Positions 1 to 5,989 of a stretch of DNA of 6,201 nucleotides are shown one piece after another. Position 1 is the stretch's first letter. Each line of letters starts with the position of its first letter. A model generated the notes under the pieces. It saw nothing but the letters and a program-made list of their open reading frames with translations. It was not told the origin of the DNA and searched no databases. Made by a program: the position numbers and the translations under genes. Origin of the DNA: Verrucomicrobiota bacterium (lineage in GTDB: Bacteria; Verrucomicrobiota; Kiritimatiellia; B70-G9); NCBI GenBank assembly GCA_003641465.1, contig QNAJ01000094.1:1-6201 (forward strand), in the 5' to 3' direction.

Positions 1-405
1 GCGCCCGAAGAACTTCTCCTCGGCTTCCAGGCCCAGCTTACGCGGCGTCGCCCCGGTGGCGATGATCAATGCTTCACAGGTCACTTCCCCGCCCGTTACG
101 CGCAGCCGGAAAGGGCGGCGCAAGAGGTCTGCCGCTTCCACCAGGCCGGACATAAATCGAGCTCCCAGTCGAGCCGCCTGAGCGCGCATGCGGGTCATGA
201 GCTCCGGTCCGCTCACCGGCTCCGCAAATCCGGGGAAGTTCTCGACGTCAGCGGCTGTGGTAAGCTGTCCCCCGGGCATCCCTTCAATTACCAGGACATC
301 TCTGCCGGCGCGTACCGCGTAGATGGCCGCGGTCAGGCCGGCCGGCCCGCTTCCGATTACCGCTATTTCGACCCTCCTGCTCTCGATCTGCGGTTCCGCT
401 TCCAT
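1..405 (-). CDS. trxB: Thioredoxin reductase, N-terminal part (cut by left window edge)
   Basis: TrxB is a cytoplasmic FAD flavoenzyme that uses NADPH to reduce thioredoxin, feeding ribonucleotide reductase and protein disulfide repair. The 135 visible residues match the start of the FAD domain. They show the dinucleotide-binding GSGPAG at residues 18-23, then GMPGGQLTT near 42-50, the family-typical ENFPG at 55-59 and the second FAD motif ATGA at 116-119. The similarity to E. coli TrxB is clear over this whole part. The redox CxxC motif and the NADPH domain lie beyond the window, so catalytic integrity cannot be judged. The ATG at 405-403 is chosen because CCGGAG (413-418 on the plus strand as CTCCGG) sits 7 bases upstream and because the N-terminus has the usual length. 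The gene diverges from the dUTPase and has its own promoter-like sequence upstream. The family assignment is firm. Confidence 0.93.
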   Translation of the reverse strand, partial: MEAEPQIESRRVEIAVIGSGPAGLTAAIYAVRAGRDVLVIEGMPGGQLTTAADVENFPGFAEPVSGPELMTRMRAQAARLGARFMSGLVEAADLLRRPFRLRVTGGEVTCEALIIATGATPRKLGLEAEEKFFGR

Positions 406-452
406 AGGGCTGCTCCGGAAAGCCGATCAACCATCTCTGAGCACAGCCCGCC

Positions 453-482
453 ACTATACGGAATCCCGGGAGGGAATATCAA
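453..482 (-). promoter_or_regulatory. Predicted sigma70-type promoter of trxB
   Basis: Read on the minus strand, TTGATA (482-477) matches the -35 consensus at five of six positions. It is followed after 18 bases by TATAGT (458-453), also five of six for the -10 box. Transcription would begin near 446, giving a leader of about 40 bases before the trxB ATG. This is the best promoter match in the window. It is inferred from consensus only, and its spacing is one base longer than ideal. Confidence 0.6.
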
Positions 483-512
483 CCTTTGCCTTTTTCGGCG
501 CCCGGTGATCCC

Positions 513-540
513 TTCGCTCTGGCACGCCCGGAAATATGAT
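513..540 (+). promoter_or_regulatory. Possible promoter of the dUTPase-membrane protein unit
   Basis: TATGAT at 535-540 is a good -10 element (five of six) about 50 bases before the dUTPase start. The matching -35 region is poor: TTCGCT at 513-518 with a 16-base spacer. The position, in the divergent gap opposite the trxB promoter, makes a promoter here expected. The exact boxes are uncertain. Confidence 0.35.
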
Positions 541-590
541 AGTATCGTGGTGGCCGTTCAGTCGCAGCCGTCCGTTTCTGGAGGGAAGAC

Positions 591-989
591 ATGAAAGACA
601 GGCCGGAAGATATGCTCAGGCAGATGTTTGCGATGCAGGAAAAGCTCAATCGGCGAATCGGCGTGGACACCCGCCACATGGATGAACGCGCACGGCAGGA
701 GTGGCTCCTGAACTTCTGCCGGGCGATGTCGCAGGAGATTGCTGAACTGACTGACAGCGTGCCATGGAAATGGTGGGCCCGCTATCAACAGTTCGATATT
801 CAGAACGCGCGGGTAGAAATCATCGACTTGTTTCACTTTCTTATCTCTGCCGCCCAGGTACTGGGAATGGACGCTGAGGCGGTTTTTGATCTCTATATGA
901 AAAAAAATAGGGTCAATTTCCAGCGCCAGGAATCAGGATATACCACCAAAGACGAAAACGATAACCGCAACCTGTCCGTATCCCGGTGA
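591..989 (+). CDS. All-alpha (dimeric type, MazG-fold) dUTP diphosphatase
   Basis: This protein probably hydrolyses dUTP to dUMP and pyrophosphate in the cytoplasm, which keeps uracil out of DNA and supplies dUMP for thymidylate synthesis. Its 132 residues show the signature of the all-alpha NTP pyrophosphatase group of dimeric dUTPases. There is an ExxE metal motif at E49/E52 (QEIAEL), an aromatic WKWWA patch at 60-63, a second metal motif ExxD at E76/D79, followed by LFHFLIS, and the C-terminal block KKNRVNFQRQ then GYTTKDE at 104-122. It bears no resemblance to the beta-rich trimeric Dut family. The start ATG follows GGAGG (580-584) by 6 bases. The stop overlaps the GTG of the next gene by GTGA, suggesting coupled translation. 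The superfamily is secure from these motifs. Specificity for dUTP over dCTP or another NTP is inferred from the C-terminal motifs and is not proven. Confidence 0.8.
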   Translation: MKDRPEDMLRQMFAMQEKLNRRIGVDTRHMDERARQEWLLNFCRAMSQEIAELTDSVPWKWWARYQQFDIQNARVEIIDLFHFLISAAQVLGMDAEAVFDLYMKKNRVNFQRQESGYTTKDENDNRNLSVSR

Positions 990-1777
990 GTGCAACCTCT
1001 GAAAGCGCGGTCTCCCGGCAATCCGCGAGCCGGGCTACCTCCCCGAACGGCCGCGGCGGTGATCGGTTCCGACTGCGTTTTTCGCCCGGCTCCAGAGATG
1101 GGGGCCACTATGTGAAGGTTACTGTGGCCACCGGGATGGTTGCTACCATCCTGCCGCTGGTCCAGATTATCGGATTAAAATCCCGCAGCGGTCCTCTACA
1201 CTGGTTCGCGGCCGGTACTGCAGCGGGCCTGACTTTGCTGCTGTGGAGTATTGACGGCCTGGCACGCCATCCCAAACGGGCGCGCACCACCTGGGGAAAG
1301 TGGTGTGCTGTGCTGGCTGCCCGCCGGTGGAGATTGCTGGTAATTACTATCCGCAGTGTCCTGATGTCGGGGATACTCCTCTTTCTCTGGGGGAGTCTGA
1401 CCAATGTGGGCCTTCAGCACGGGGTTAGCGCACAAGTTGCCGTTGCGATTCTCGCGTTGCTTCTTCCCTGCCGGCATGTCCTCCTGCTGCGCAGTAACTA
1501 CACCGACTCACTGAGGTGGAAGAAGCTGGGAGAGCTGGCTACCGCCATGGTAGCCACCTCGCTGGTGCTTATCACTGCCTCTGTCTGCGCGGTTTACGCC
1601 GCCCCCAGCGGCATGGCTTACCTGCGCCCGGCCACCCCGGCAGTCGCTTTCGTCTGGATCGCCGCCGTGCTTGCCATAATGCTCACCTGGCTGGTTACCG
1701 TGGGACGCCTGATGCAACCACGAACCCCTGCGGTCCGCCGGCCGCGTCCCCCAGCACGCGCCCCGGTCGAGTACTGA
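986..1777 (+). CDS. Unrecognised six-helix membrane protein coupled to the dUTPase
   Basis: I do not recognise this 263-residue protein. Residues 1-42 are polar, rich in Ser, Arg and Gly, and probably disordered. Six hydrophobic segments follow at about 44-63, 72-92, 116-138, 148-168, 182-206 and 218-242, and then a short Arg/Pro-rich tail. Basic residues cluster in the loops at 93-115 and 169-181 and at both ends, which by the positive-inside rule puts both termini in the cytoplasm. No catalytic, nucleotide-binding or transporter motif is visible. The start is uncertain. The GTG at 986 overlaps the dUTPase stop (GTGA) but has no clear ribosome-binding site, so it would depend on coupling. 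A GTG at 1112, just before helix 1, is preceded by a GGGG run at 1100-1103 and would remove the odd polar leader. Codon use is like the neighbours and the frame stays open with coherent helices, so it is a real gene. Confidence 0.8.
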   Translation: MSATSESAVSRQSASRATSPNGRGGDRFRLRFSPGSRDGGHYVKVTVATGMVATILPLVQIIGLKSRSGPLHWFAAGTAAGLTLLLWSIDGLARHPKRARTTWGKWCAVLAARRWRLLVITIRSVLMSGILLFLWGSLTNVGLQHGVSAQVAVAILALLLPCRHVLLLRSNYTDSLRWKKLGELATAMVATSLVLITASVCAVYAAPSGMAYLRPATPAVAFVWIAAVLAIMLTWLVTVGRLMQPRTPAVRRPRPPARAPVEY

Positions 1778-1889
1778 AGTCTGCGGCACCTGCACTGCGT
1801 CACCCGGGTCGCCCGTGGCTCGCCGATCAACCCTTCAGCTCCCGTGGTGCGGAGTACCGCTCTTTGAGAAGTAATGCAGGTACTCGGAT

Positions 1890-3506
1890 TCATGCCCCGG
1901 GATGCGAACCCGGCAGGTCTTCAATAATTGTGTCATGGCCAGCCATGGCGGGGTCCGGATTCGGATAGTCGAGATTATAGTGGAGCCCGCGACTTTCTTT
2001 GCGCATACGCGCACTGCGCACTACCAGGTGGCCGACGTCCGCGATGTTGCGCAACTCCAGAACGTCGGCGGTAACCAGATAGTCCAGGTAATAGGCACGG
2101 ATTTCCCGTCGCAGATTCAGCAGCCGCCGGTGAGCCCGCTCCAGCCTCTTATTGCTGCGCACAATGCCCACGTAATCCCACATACACGTACGTACTTCAT
2201 TCCAGTTATGCTCCACCACAATCGCCTCGTCGCTGGGAACCGCGTCTCCATACTCCCAGTCGGGAATTGATACTCGCACTCCGCGCAGCTCACGCAGGTC
2301 ACGGCTGATTCGGCAACCGGTCTTGCGCCCGCATACCAGTGCTTCGAGAAGAGAGTTGCTGGCCAGGCGGTTGGCACCATGCAGTCCGGTACAGGCCACT
2401 TCACCGCAGGCATACAGGCCGGGCATGCGCGTCCTGCCGTCGGGTTCCGCCTCCACACCCCCGCAGAAGTAATGAGCCGCCGGCACAACCGGTATCCGGT
2501 CGCGGGCCATATCGTACCCGTACTTGAGACATGTCGCGTAGATGTTGGGGAAGCGCCGCTTCAGAAAGGATTCCGGCTTGTGAGTGATATCCAGATATAC
2601 GCACGGCTCTCCACTGACCTTCAATTCCCGGTCGATCGCGCGGGCCACCACATCCCGCGGTGCCAGCTCGCCTCGCGGATGGTATTTCGGCATAAACCGC
2701 TCCCCTGAGGCAGTCACCAGGACCGCTCCCTCTCCCCGCACGGCTTCGCTGATCAGAAAGGATTTCGCTTCCGGGTGATAAAGACACGTCGGATGAAACT
2801 GCACAAACTCGAGATTCCTGACGGGAAGGCCGCACCGCCAGGCCATGGCAATACCATCCCCGGTTGCCGTATCCGCATTGCTCGTATACAGATAAACTTT
2901 CCCCGCCCCACCGGTCGCCAGGACAAGCGCATTACACCTGACGGCAAAGATATCACCGGTTTCCGCCTCCAGGAAATACGCTCCGACGCAGCGGTTGGCG
3001 CCGGGCAGGCCAAGCCATCCGGTAGTAATCAGGTCCACCGCCATCACACCGGGCATCAGGCGGCAGTTTTCCCGCGATTCCACATGGTTCAGCAGCACGC
3101 GGACCAGCTCGGCGCCGGTGACGTCTCCTGCATGCAGGATCCGACGGTGGGAATGACCGCCCTCCTGCCCCAGGTCATATCCATACTGCCCTTCGAGCCG
3201 TGTGAAGCGCACTCCCAGCTTCTCGAGTTCCTCGATCGCCGCGAAACTCCCTTCAATCACTTCCCGCACCACTTTCTCCCGGCTGAGACCCGCCCCGGTT
3301 GCCAGAGTGTCTCTGACGTGGCTCTCCACGCTGTCTCCCGGCGCAACCGGACATGCAATTCCTCCCTGGGCCCTGGCGGAATTACTATCCTGGAAGGTCT
3401 TCTTGGATACCACCATGACGTCCAGACCGGAATCCAACGACGCGGCGACGGACAATCCGGCCAGACCACCACCTATGATCAACACGTCTGTCTCCATCCT
3501 GCGCAT
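1890..3506 (-). CDS. nadB: L-aspartate oxidase
   Basis: NadB is an FAD flavoprotein that oxidises L-aspartate to iminoaspartate using oxygen or fumarate. NadA then condenses the product to quinolinate, the first committed step of de novo NAD synthesis. The 538 residues compare with about 540 in E. coli and align at a near-constant offset. The FAD motif GGGLAG is at 12-17, SARAQGGI at 43-50, and GQEGGHSHRRILH at 113-125. The substrate-site residues equivalent to E. coli Glu121, His244, Arg290, His351 and Arg386 are all present as E115, H238, R284, H345 and R380. GLHGANRLASNSLLEALV (374-391) and the helical C-terminal domain ending in ESRGLHYNLDYP complete the family. These features separate it from succinate dehydrogenase and fumarate reductase flavoproteins. 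GGAG (plus-strand 3515-3518) lies 8 bases before the chosen ATG; a second ATG four codons in has no proper spacing. No nadA or nadC adjoins it here. It is transcribed away from eno. Confidence 0.96.
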   Translation of the reverse strand: MRRMETDVLIIGGGLAGLSVAASLDSGLDVMVVSKKTFQDSNSARAQGGIACPVAPGDSVESHVRDTLATGAGLSREKVVREVIEGSFAAIEELEKLGVRFTRLEGQYGYDLGQEGGHSHRRILHAGDVTGAELVRVLLNHVESRENCRLMPGVMAVDLITTGWLGLPGANRCVGAYFLEAETGDIFAVRCNALVLATGGAGKVYLYTSNADTATGDGIAMAWRCGLPVRNLEFVQFHPTCLYHPEAKSFLISEAVRGEGAVLVTASGERFMPKYHPRGELAPRDVVARAIDRELKVSGEPCVYLDITHKPESFLKRRFPNIYATCLKYGYDMARDRIPVVPAAHYFCGGVEAEPDGRTRMPGLYACGEVACTGLHGANRLASNSLLEALVCGRKTGCRISRDLRELRGVRVSIPDWEYGDAVPSDEAIVVEHNWNEVRTCMWDYVGIVRSNKRLERAHRRLLNLRREIRAYYLDYLVTADVLELRNIADVGHLVVRSARMRKESRGLHYNLDYPNPDPAMAGHDTIIEDLPGSHPGA

Positions 3507-3532
3507 AGCGATCGCTCCGCTTCAGCGCGCCG

Positions 3533-3550
3533 CCTGATCAACTGGTCAGG
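3533..3550. promoter_or_regulatory. Imperfect palindrome in the nadB/eno gap, possible operator
   Basis: CCTGATCAACTGGTCAGG reads nearly the same on both strands, with CCTGA/TCAGG arms and 14 of 18 positions symmetric. It lies 27 bases upstream of the nadB ATG, inside the predicted nadB leader and upstream of the predicted eno promoter. Such symmetry suits a dimeric regulator, but I cannot match it to a known NAD-regulon site (NadR, NiaR, NrtR or NadQ). It may be chance. Confidence 0.25.
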
Positions 3551-3565
3551 AGGTTTACTTCCGTC

Positions 3566-3594
3566 TTGATCCCTCCGTCACGATTCCCTATTGT
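3566..3594 (+). promoter_or_regulatory. Predicted promoter of eno-ftsB
   Basis: TTGATC (3566-3571) and TATTGT (3589-3594) are separated by an optimal 17 bases, and each matches four of six consensus positions. Transcription would start near 3601, leaving a leader of about 55 bases before the enolase ATG. The -10 box overlaps a candidate nadB -10 box on the other strand. Prediction is by consensus only. Confidence 0.45.
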
Positions 3595-3618
3595 CCGCCT
3601 GTTATCTGATTTACGCAA
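3590..3618 (-). promoter_or_regulatory. Possible nadB promoter overlapping the eno promoter
   Basis: On the minus strand, TTGCGT (3618-3613) and GACAAT (3595-3590) are 17 bases apart, with three and four consensus matches. Transcription would start near 3583, giving a nadB leader of about 75 bases that includes the palindrome at 3533-3550. The match is weak and rests mostly on position and spacing. Confidence 0.3.
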
Positions 3619-3640
3619 GTCGCACTCCGAAAGCTGCAGA

Positions 3641-3646
3641 AAGGAG
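3641..3646 (+). promoter_or_regulatory. Ribosome-binding site that fixes the enolase start
   Basis: AAGGAG lies 9 bases before the ATG at 3656. It decides the start against an in-frame upstream TTG at 3566, which would add 30 residues unlike any enolase and would sit on the predicted -35 box. Confidence 0.8.
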
Positions 3647-3655
3647 CAGGTAGTC

Positions 3656-4939
3656 ATGTCCGAAATAGTAGATGTCCACGCCAGAGAAATTCTGGATTCC
3701 CGCGGCAACCCGACAATCGAGGTCGAAATCGAACTCGCCTCAGGAGCTGTCGGCCGGGCGGCTGTCCCTTCGGGGGCCTCGACCGGTGAGAATGAAGCGA
3801 TCGAACTGAGAGACGGTGACAAGCAGCGTTATCTCGGCAAGGGAGTGCTCAAGGCGGTCGATAACGTCAACGAGGTCATCGGTCCTCAGATAATCGGTAT
3901 GACCGCGCTGGACCAGGTCGAGCTGGACAGTTTTCTGATCAGCTTGGACGGCACACCCAATAAGTCCAAGCTGGGAGCCAATGCGATCCTCGGCGTATCC
4001 CTGGCGGTAGCGCATGCGGCAGCTGATTATCTGGGACTTCCGCTCTTCCGCTATATCGGGGGCAGCGCCGCGCGTGTCCTCCCCGTGCCGATGATGAACA
4101 TTCTTAACGGCGGGGCCCATTCCGATGCGCCGGTAGATATTCAGGAATTCATGATTGTGCCCCACGGAGCACCTTCGTTTTCCGAAGCGTTGCGCACCGG
4201 AGCGGAAGTGTTTCACAGCCTGAAAGCGGTACTCAAGTCTCGTGGTCTCAGTACGGCGGTGGGCGATGAAGGCGGATTCGCGCCGGATCTGAAAAACAAT
4301 ACTGAAGCACTCGACGTCATCATGGAGGCTATCCGCAGGGCAGGATACGAACCCGGCAAGGACGTTTCCATCGCTTTGGATGCAGCGGCCAGTGAATTCT
4401 ATGACCGGCAGAAAGGCAAGTACGTCTTTCACAAGAGTGACGGCTCCGAAAGGTCCGCTGAGGAGATGGTGACTCTGTACGAAGAGTGGATAGGCCGCTA
4501 CCCGATAATATCCCTGGAAGACGGGTTATCCGAAGACGATTGGGAAGGATGGAAAATCCTGACCGAAAGGCTCGGCAGCCGCCTGCAGCTCGTGGGAGAC
4601 GATATTTTCGTGACCAATCCCACGTTTCTGAAGAAAGGTATCCGGGAGGGCGTGGCCAACTCCATCCTCGTCAAACTGAACCAGATCGGCACGCTTACCG
4701 AAACACTGGATACGATCGAAACCGCCAAGCGTGCCAGCTATACAACGATTATCAGCCATCGCTCGGGTGAAACCGAGGACACCACATTGGCCGAAGTGGC
4801 GGTGGCCACCAATGCCGGGCAGATAAAGACCGGTTCGCTCAGCCGGACCGACCGCGTCTGCAAGTATAATCAGTTGCTGCGTATTGAGGAGCTACTCGGT
4901 GAACAGGCCCGCTACGGGGATGCCTTTCTGAGACCGTGA
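3656..4939 (+). CDS. eno: Enolase (phosphopyruvate hydratase)
   Basis: Enolase interconverts 2-phosphoglycerate and phosphoenolpyruvate in glycolysis and gluconeogenesis; in many bacteria it also sits in the RNA degradosome. The 427 residues are the usual bacterial length. The capping domain begins VHAREILDSRGNPT, and the mobile loop PSGASTGE is at 38-45. Catalytic and ligand residues are intact: His155 in GGAHSD, the acid/base Glu205 in GDEGG, the magnesium ligands Asp242, Glu288 and Asp315, the base Lys340 in ILVKLNQ, the signature SHRSGETEDT at 367-376, and Lys391 in IKTGS. The start is set by AAGGAG 9 bases upstream and by the N-terminus MSEIVDVHARE. The stop overlaps the GTG of ftsB by four bases, so the two genes are almost certainly cotranscribed; this pairing recurs in many bacteria. 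The gene diverges from nadB. Confidence 0.98.
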   Translation: MSEIVDVHAREILDSRGNPTIEVEIELASGAVGRAAVPSGASTGENEAIELRDGDKQRYLGKGVLKAVDNVNEVIGPQIIGMTALDQVELDSFLISLDGTPNKSKLGANAILGVSLAVAHAAADYLGLPLFRYIGGSAARVLPVPMMNILNGGAHSDAPVDIQEFMIVPHGAPSFSEALRTGAEVFHSLKAVLKSRGLSTAVGDEGGFAPDLKNNTEALDVIMEAIRRAGYEPGKDVSIALDAAASEFYDRQKGKYVFHKSDGSERSAEEMVTLYEEWIGRYPIISLEDGLSEDDWEGWKILTERLGSRLQLVGDDIFVTNPTFLKKGIREGVANSILVKLNQIGTLTETLDTIETAKRASYTTIISHRSGETEDTTLAEVAVATNAGQIKTGSLSRTDRVCKYNQLLRIEELLGEQARYGDAFLRP

Positions 4940-5331
4940 GGGGCCGGAAGAAAGTCCCCGGCAGCAAGCGCCGGGTGAGAACACTGCGCGGTCTTCCGAC
5001 CGACGCGGCTCCATGGCGCCGTATTCTTTATCGCGGAGTGTGGTCACTCATTGCCCTGCTGCTCACAGTCGGGCTTTTCAGTCTTTTCTGGCCCCAGTAT
5101 GTTCAGTATTGCACCTATACCCGGCGGATTCGCGAACTGGACGAAGCCATAGAGCGCGAGCAGACACTTATTAAGAAACTGCAACTGAAGCAGCAACGCC
5201 TGAAGACCGATCCGGAGTTCCTCAAGCGGGTCGCACATGAAATGGGAATGGCGGCCCCGGACGAGGTGATTTTCCGGTTTGTCGAATCGGGTACGCCGGA
5301 GTCATCGGATGCCCCCTCGTCCGCCCCGTAG
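4936..5331 (+). CDS. ftsB: FtsB/DivIC-family septum formation initiator protein
   Basis: FtsB is a small bitopic inner-membrane protein that pairs with FtsL through a coiled coil, binds FtsQ, and helps activate septal peptidoglycan synthesis. This 131-residue protein has the expected plan. A basic cytoplasmic stretch covers 1-35 and one membrane helix lies at about 36-52. An outward-facing coiled coil runs about 60-90 (RRIRELDEAIEREQTLIKKL), and then comes the family block TDPEFLKRVAHEMGM at 91-105 leading into DEVIFRF. Both the basic N-terminus and the Ser/Pro-rich tail after 117 make it longer than E. coli FtsB (about 100 residues). The GTG start overlaps the eno stop and no strong ribosome-binding site is visible, so translation is probably coupled to enolase. 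The eno-ftsB order supports the name. The family match is firm; FtsB versus DivIC naming depends on the host. Confidence 0.88.
   Translation: MRGRKKVPGSKRRVRTLRGLPTDAAPWRRILYRGVWSLIALLLTVGLFSLFWPQYVQYCTYTRRIRELDEAIEREQTLIKKLQLKQQRLKTDPEFLKRVAHEMGMAAPDEVIFRFVESGTPESSDAPSSAP
4957..4975 (+). other. Hairpin just inside the ftsB start
   Basis: CCCGGC (4957-4962) and GCCGGG (4970-4975) form a 6-bp GC stem with a 7-base loop, beginning 21 bases after the ftsB start codon. An alternative pairing of GGGG (4940-4943) with CCCC (4956-4959) would exclude it. The structure could modulate coupled translation of ftsB; a role is speculative. Confidence 0.25.
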
Positions 5332-5346
5332 CTTCCTTCGGGCTCC

Positions 5347-5988
5347 CTATGTTACATCGGTGTACCGGTCCCTTACGACGTAAATCAGGGGAAGGCTTAA
5401 CAGGGTCATTCCGTACTTCAACATCAGGTTGAAAAGAAATATGTCCCAGATAACCCCCCACGGCAATTTCCATCCAAAAGCTCCCACCGCAAAGATGATG
5501 TTGTCCACCGGAACGCTGACGCTGTTACTGGTCAGAACCCGCAGCCACTGCCATCTCCGCGTTATTCGCCTCACGAACCAGTGATATACCTCGGTATCCA
5601 CCAGTTCGCTGAAAACCTCAGCCACTATCGAAGCAATGACAATACGCCATATCGGAGTCAGAACATCACGAAACGCTTGGTCCAGTCCCCAGCTGGGATC
5701 ACCGGGAACCGAGGCCACCCACACCAGGTAGGCCGCCATAAGAAGATTTATCACCCCGCAGGCCACGATCAGCACCTGCGCATTCCGCTTGCCCAGGACC
5801 TTGTGAACCACATCACGAAGGGTGAACGTGAGTGGATAGATGAAAGTCCCCATGTCTACGGCCAAGCCCCACACCACCCCGATCTTCACGCTGGTGACGT
5901 CAGAAAGCATCTGGGCAGCCACGTAGGCCGCCACCGCCAGTACCCCCACTGCCGGAACCACCCGCGTTCTACCTTCCGAGGCAATCAT
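5347..5988 (-). CDS. yhhQ: Queuosine precursor transporter, VUT (YhhQ) family
   Basis: Members of this family (formerly DUF165) import precursors such as preQ0 or preQ1 used to make queuosine in the tRNA anticodon. The 213-residue protein is multi-pass. It has hydrophobic segments at about 9-28, 34-56, 71-93, 113-128, 159-176 and 180-205. The family blocks are present: YPLTFTLRDVVHKVLGKR at 51-68, SELVDTEVYHWF at 127-138, and SNSVSVPVDNIIF at 154-166. The ATG at 5988-5986 is preferred: it leaves a short N-terminus before helix 1, is preceded by GGCGGGATAGG, and lies one base after the stop of an upstream frame. An ATG at 6042 would add 18 residues with no hydrophobic or family character. The gene converges on ftsB with 15 bases between stops. 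The family is secure; the exact substrate (preQ0, preQ1 or queuine) cannot be read from the sequence. Confidence 0.88.
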   Translation of the reverse strand: MIASEGRTRVVPAVGVLAVAAYVAAQMLSDVTSVKIGVVWGLAVDMGTFIYPLTFTLRDVVHKVLGKRNAQVLIVACGVINLLMAAYLVWVASVPGDPSWGLDQAFRDVLTPIWRIVIASIVAEVFSELVDTEVYHWFVRRITRRWQWLRVLTSNSVSVPVDNIIFAVGAFGWKLPWGVIWDIFLFNLMLKYGMTLLSLPLIYVVRDRYTDVT

Positions 5989-5989
5989 C

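Noticed and set aside
422..432. GCCGATCAACC repeated near 1822-1832
   Set aside because: An 11-base match is expected by chance in a 6 kb window, and the flanks do not extend the similarity.
520..535. TGGCACG resembling a sigma54 -24 element upstream of the dUTPase
   Set aside because: The required GC-containing -12 element at the correct spacing is absent (GAAAT instead of a TTGCA-like motif).
1897..1913. T-arm-like hairpin (minus strand CCGGG TTCGCAT CCCGG) suggesting a tRNA or a terminator at the nadB 3' end
   Set aside because: No acceptor, anticodon or D arm fits around it, it falls in the nadB coding end, and there is no following T run for an intrinsic terminator.
3508..3515. GCGATCGC, identical to the cyanobacterial HIP1 octamer
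   Set aside because: I noticed only this one copy; HIP1 is meaningful only as a very frequent repeat, so this is chance.
2775..3569. Long plus-strand open frame (264 codons) antisense to nadB
   Set aside because: nadB on the other strand has every family motif and active-site residue; the antisense frame has no coherent domain, and long antisense frames are common opposite GC-rich genes.
3566..3655. In-frame TTG extension of enolase by 30 residues
   Set aside because: Enolases start at the MSEIVDVHARE block; the extension has no family support, and a good ribosome-binding site precedes the ATG at 3656.
3740..4432. Minus-strand open frame (230 codons) antisense to enolase
   Set aside because: It lies wholly inside a fully intact enolase gene and its translation shows no recognisable fold or motif.
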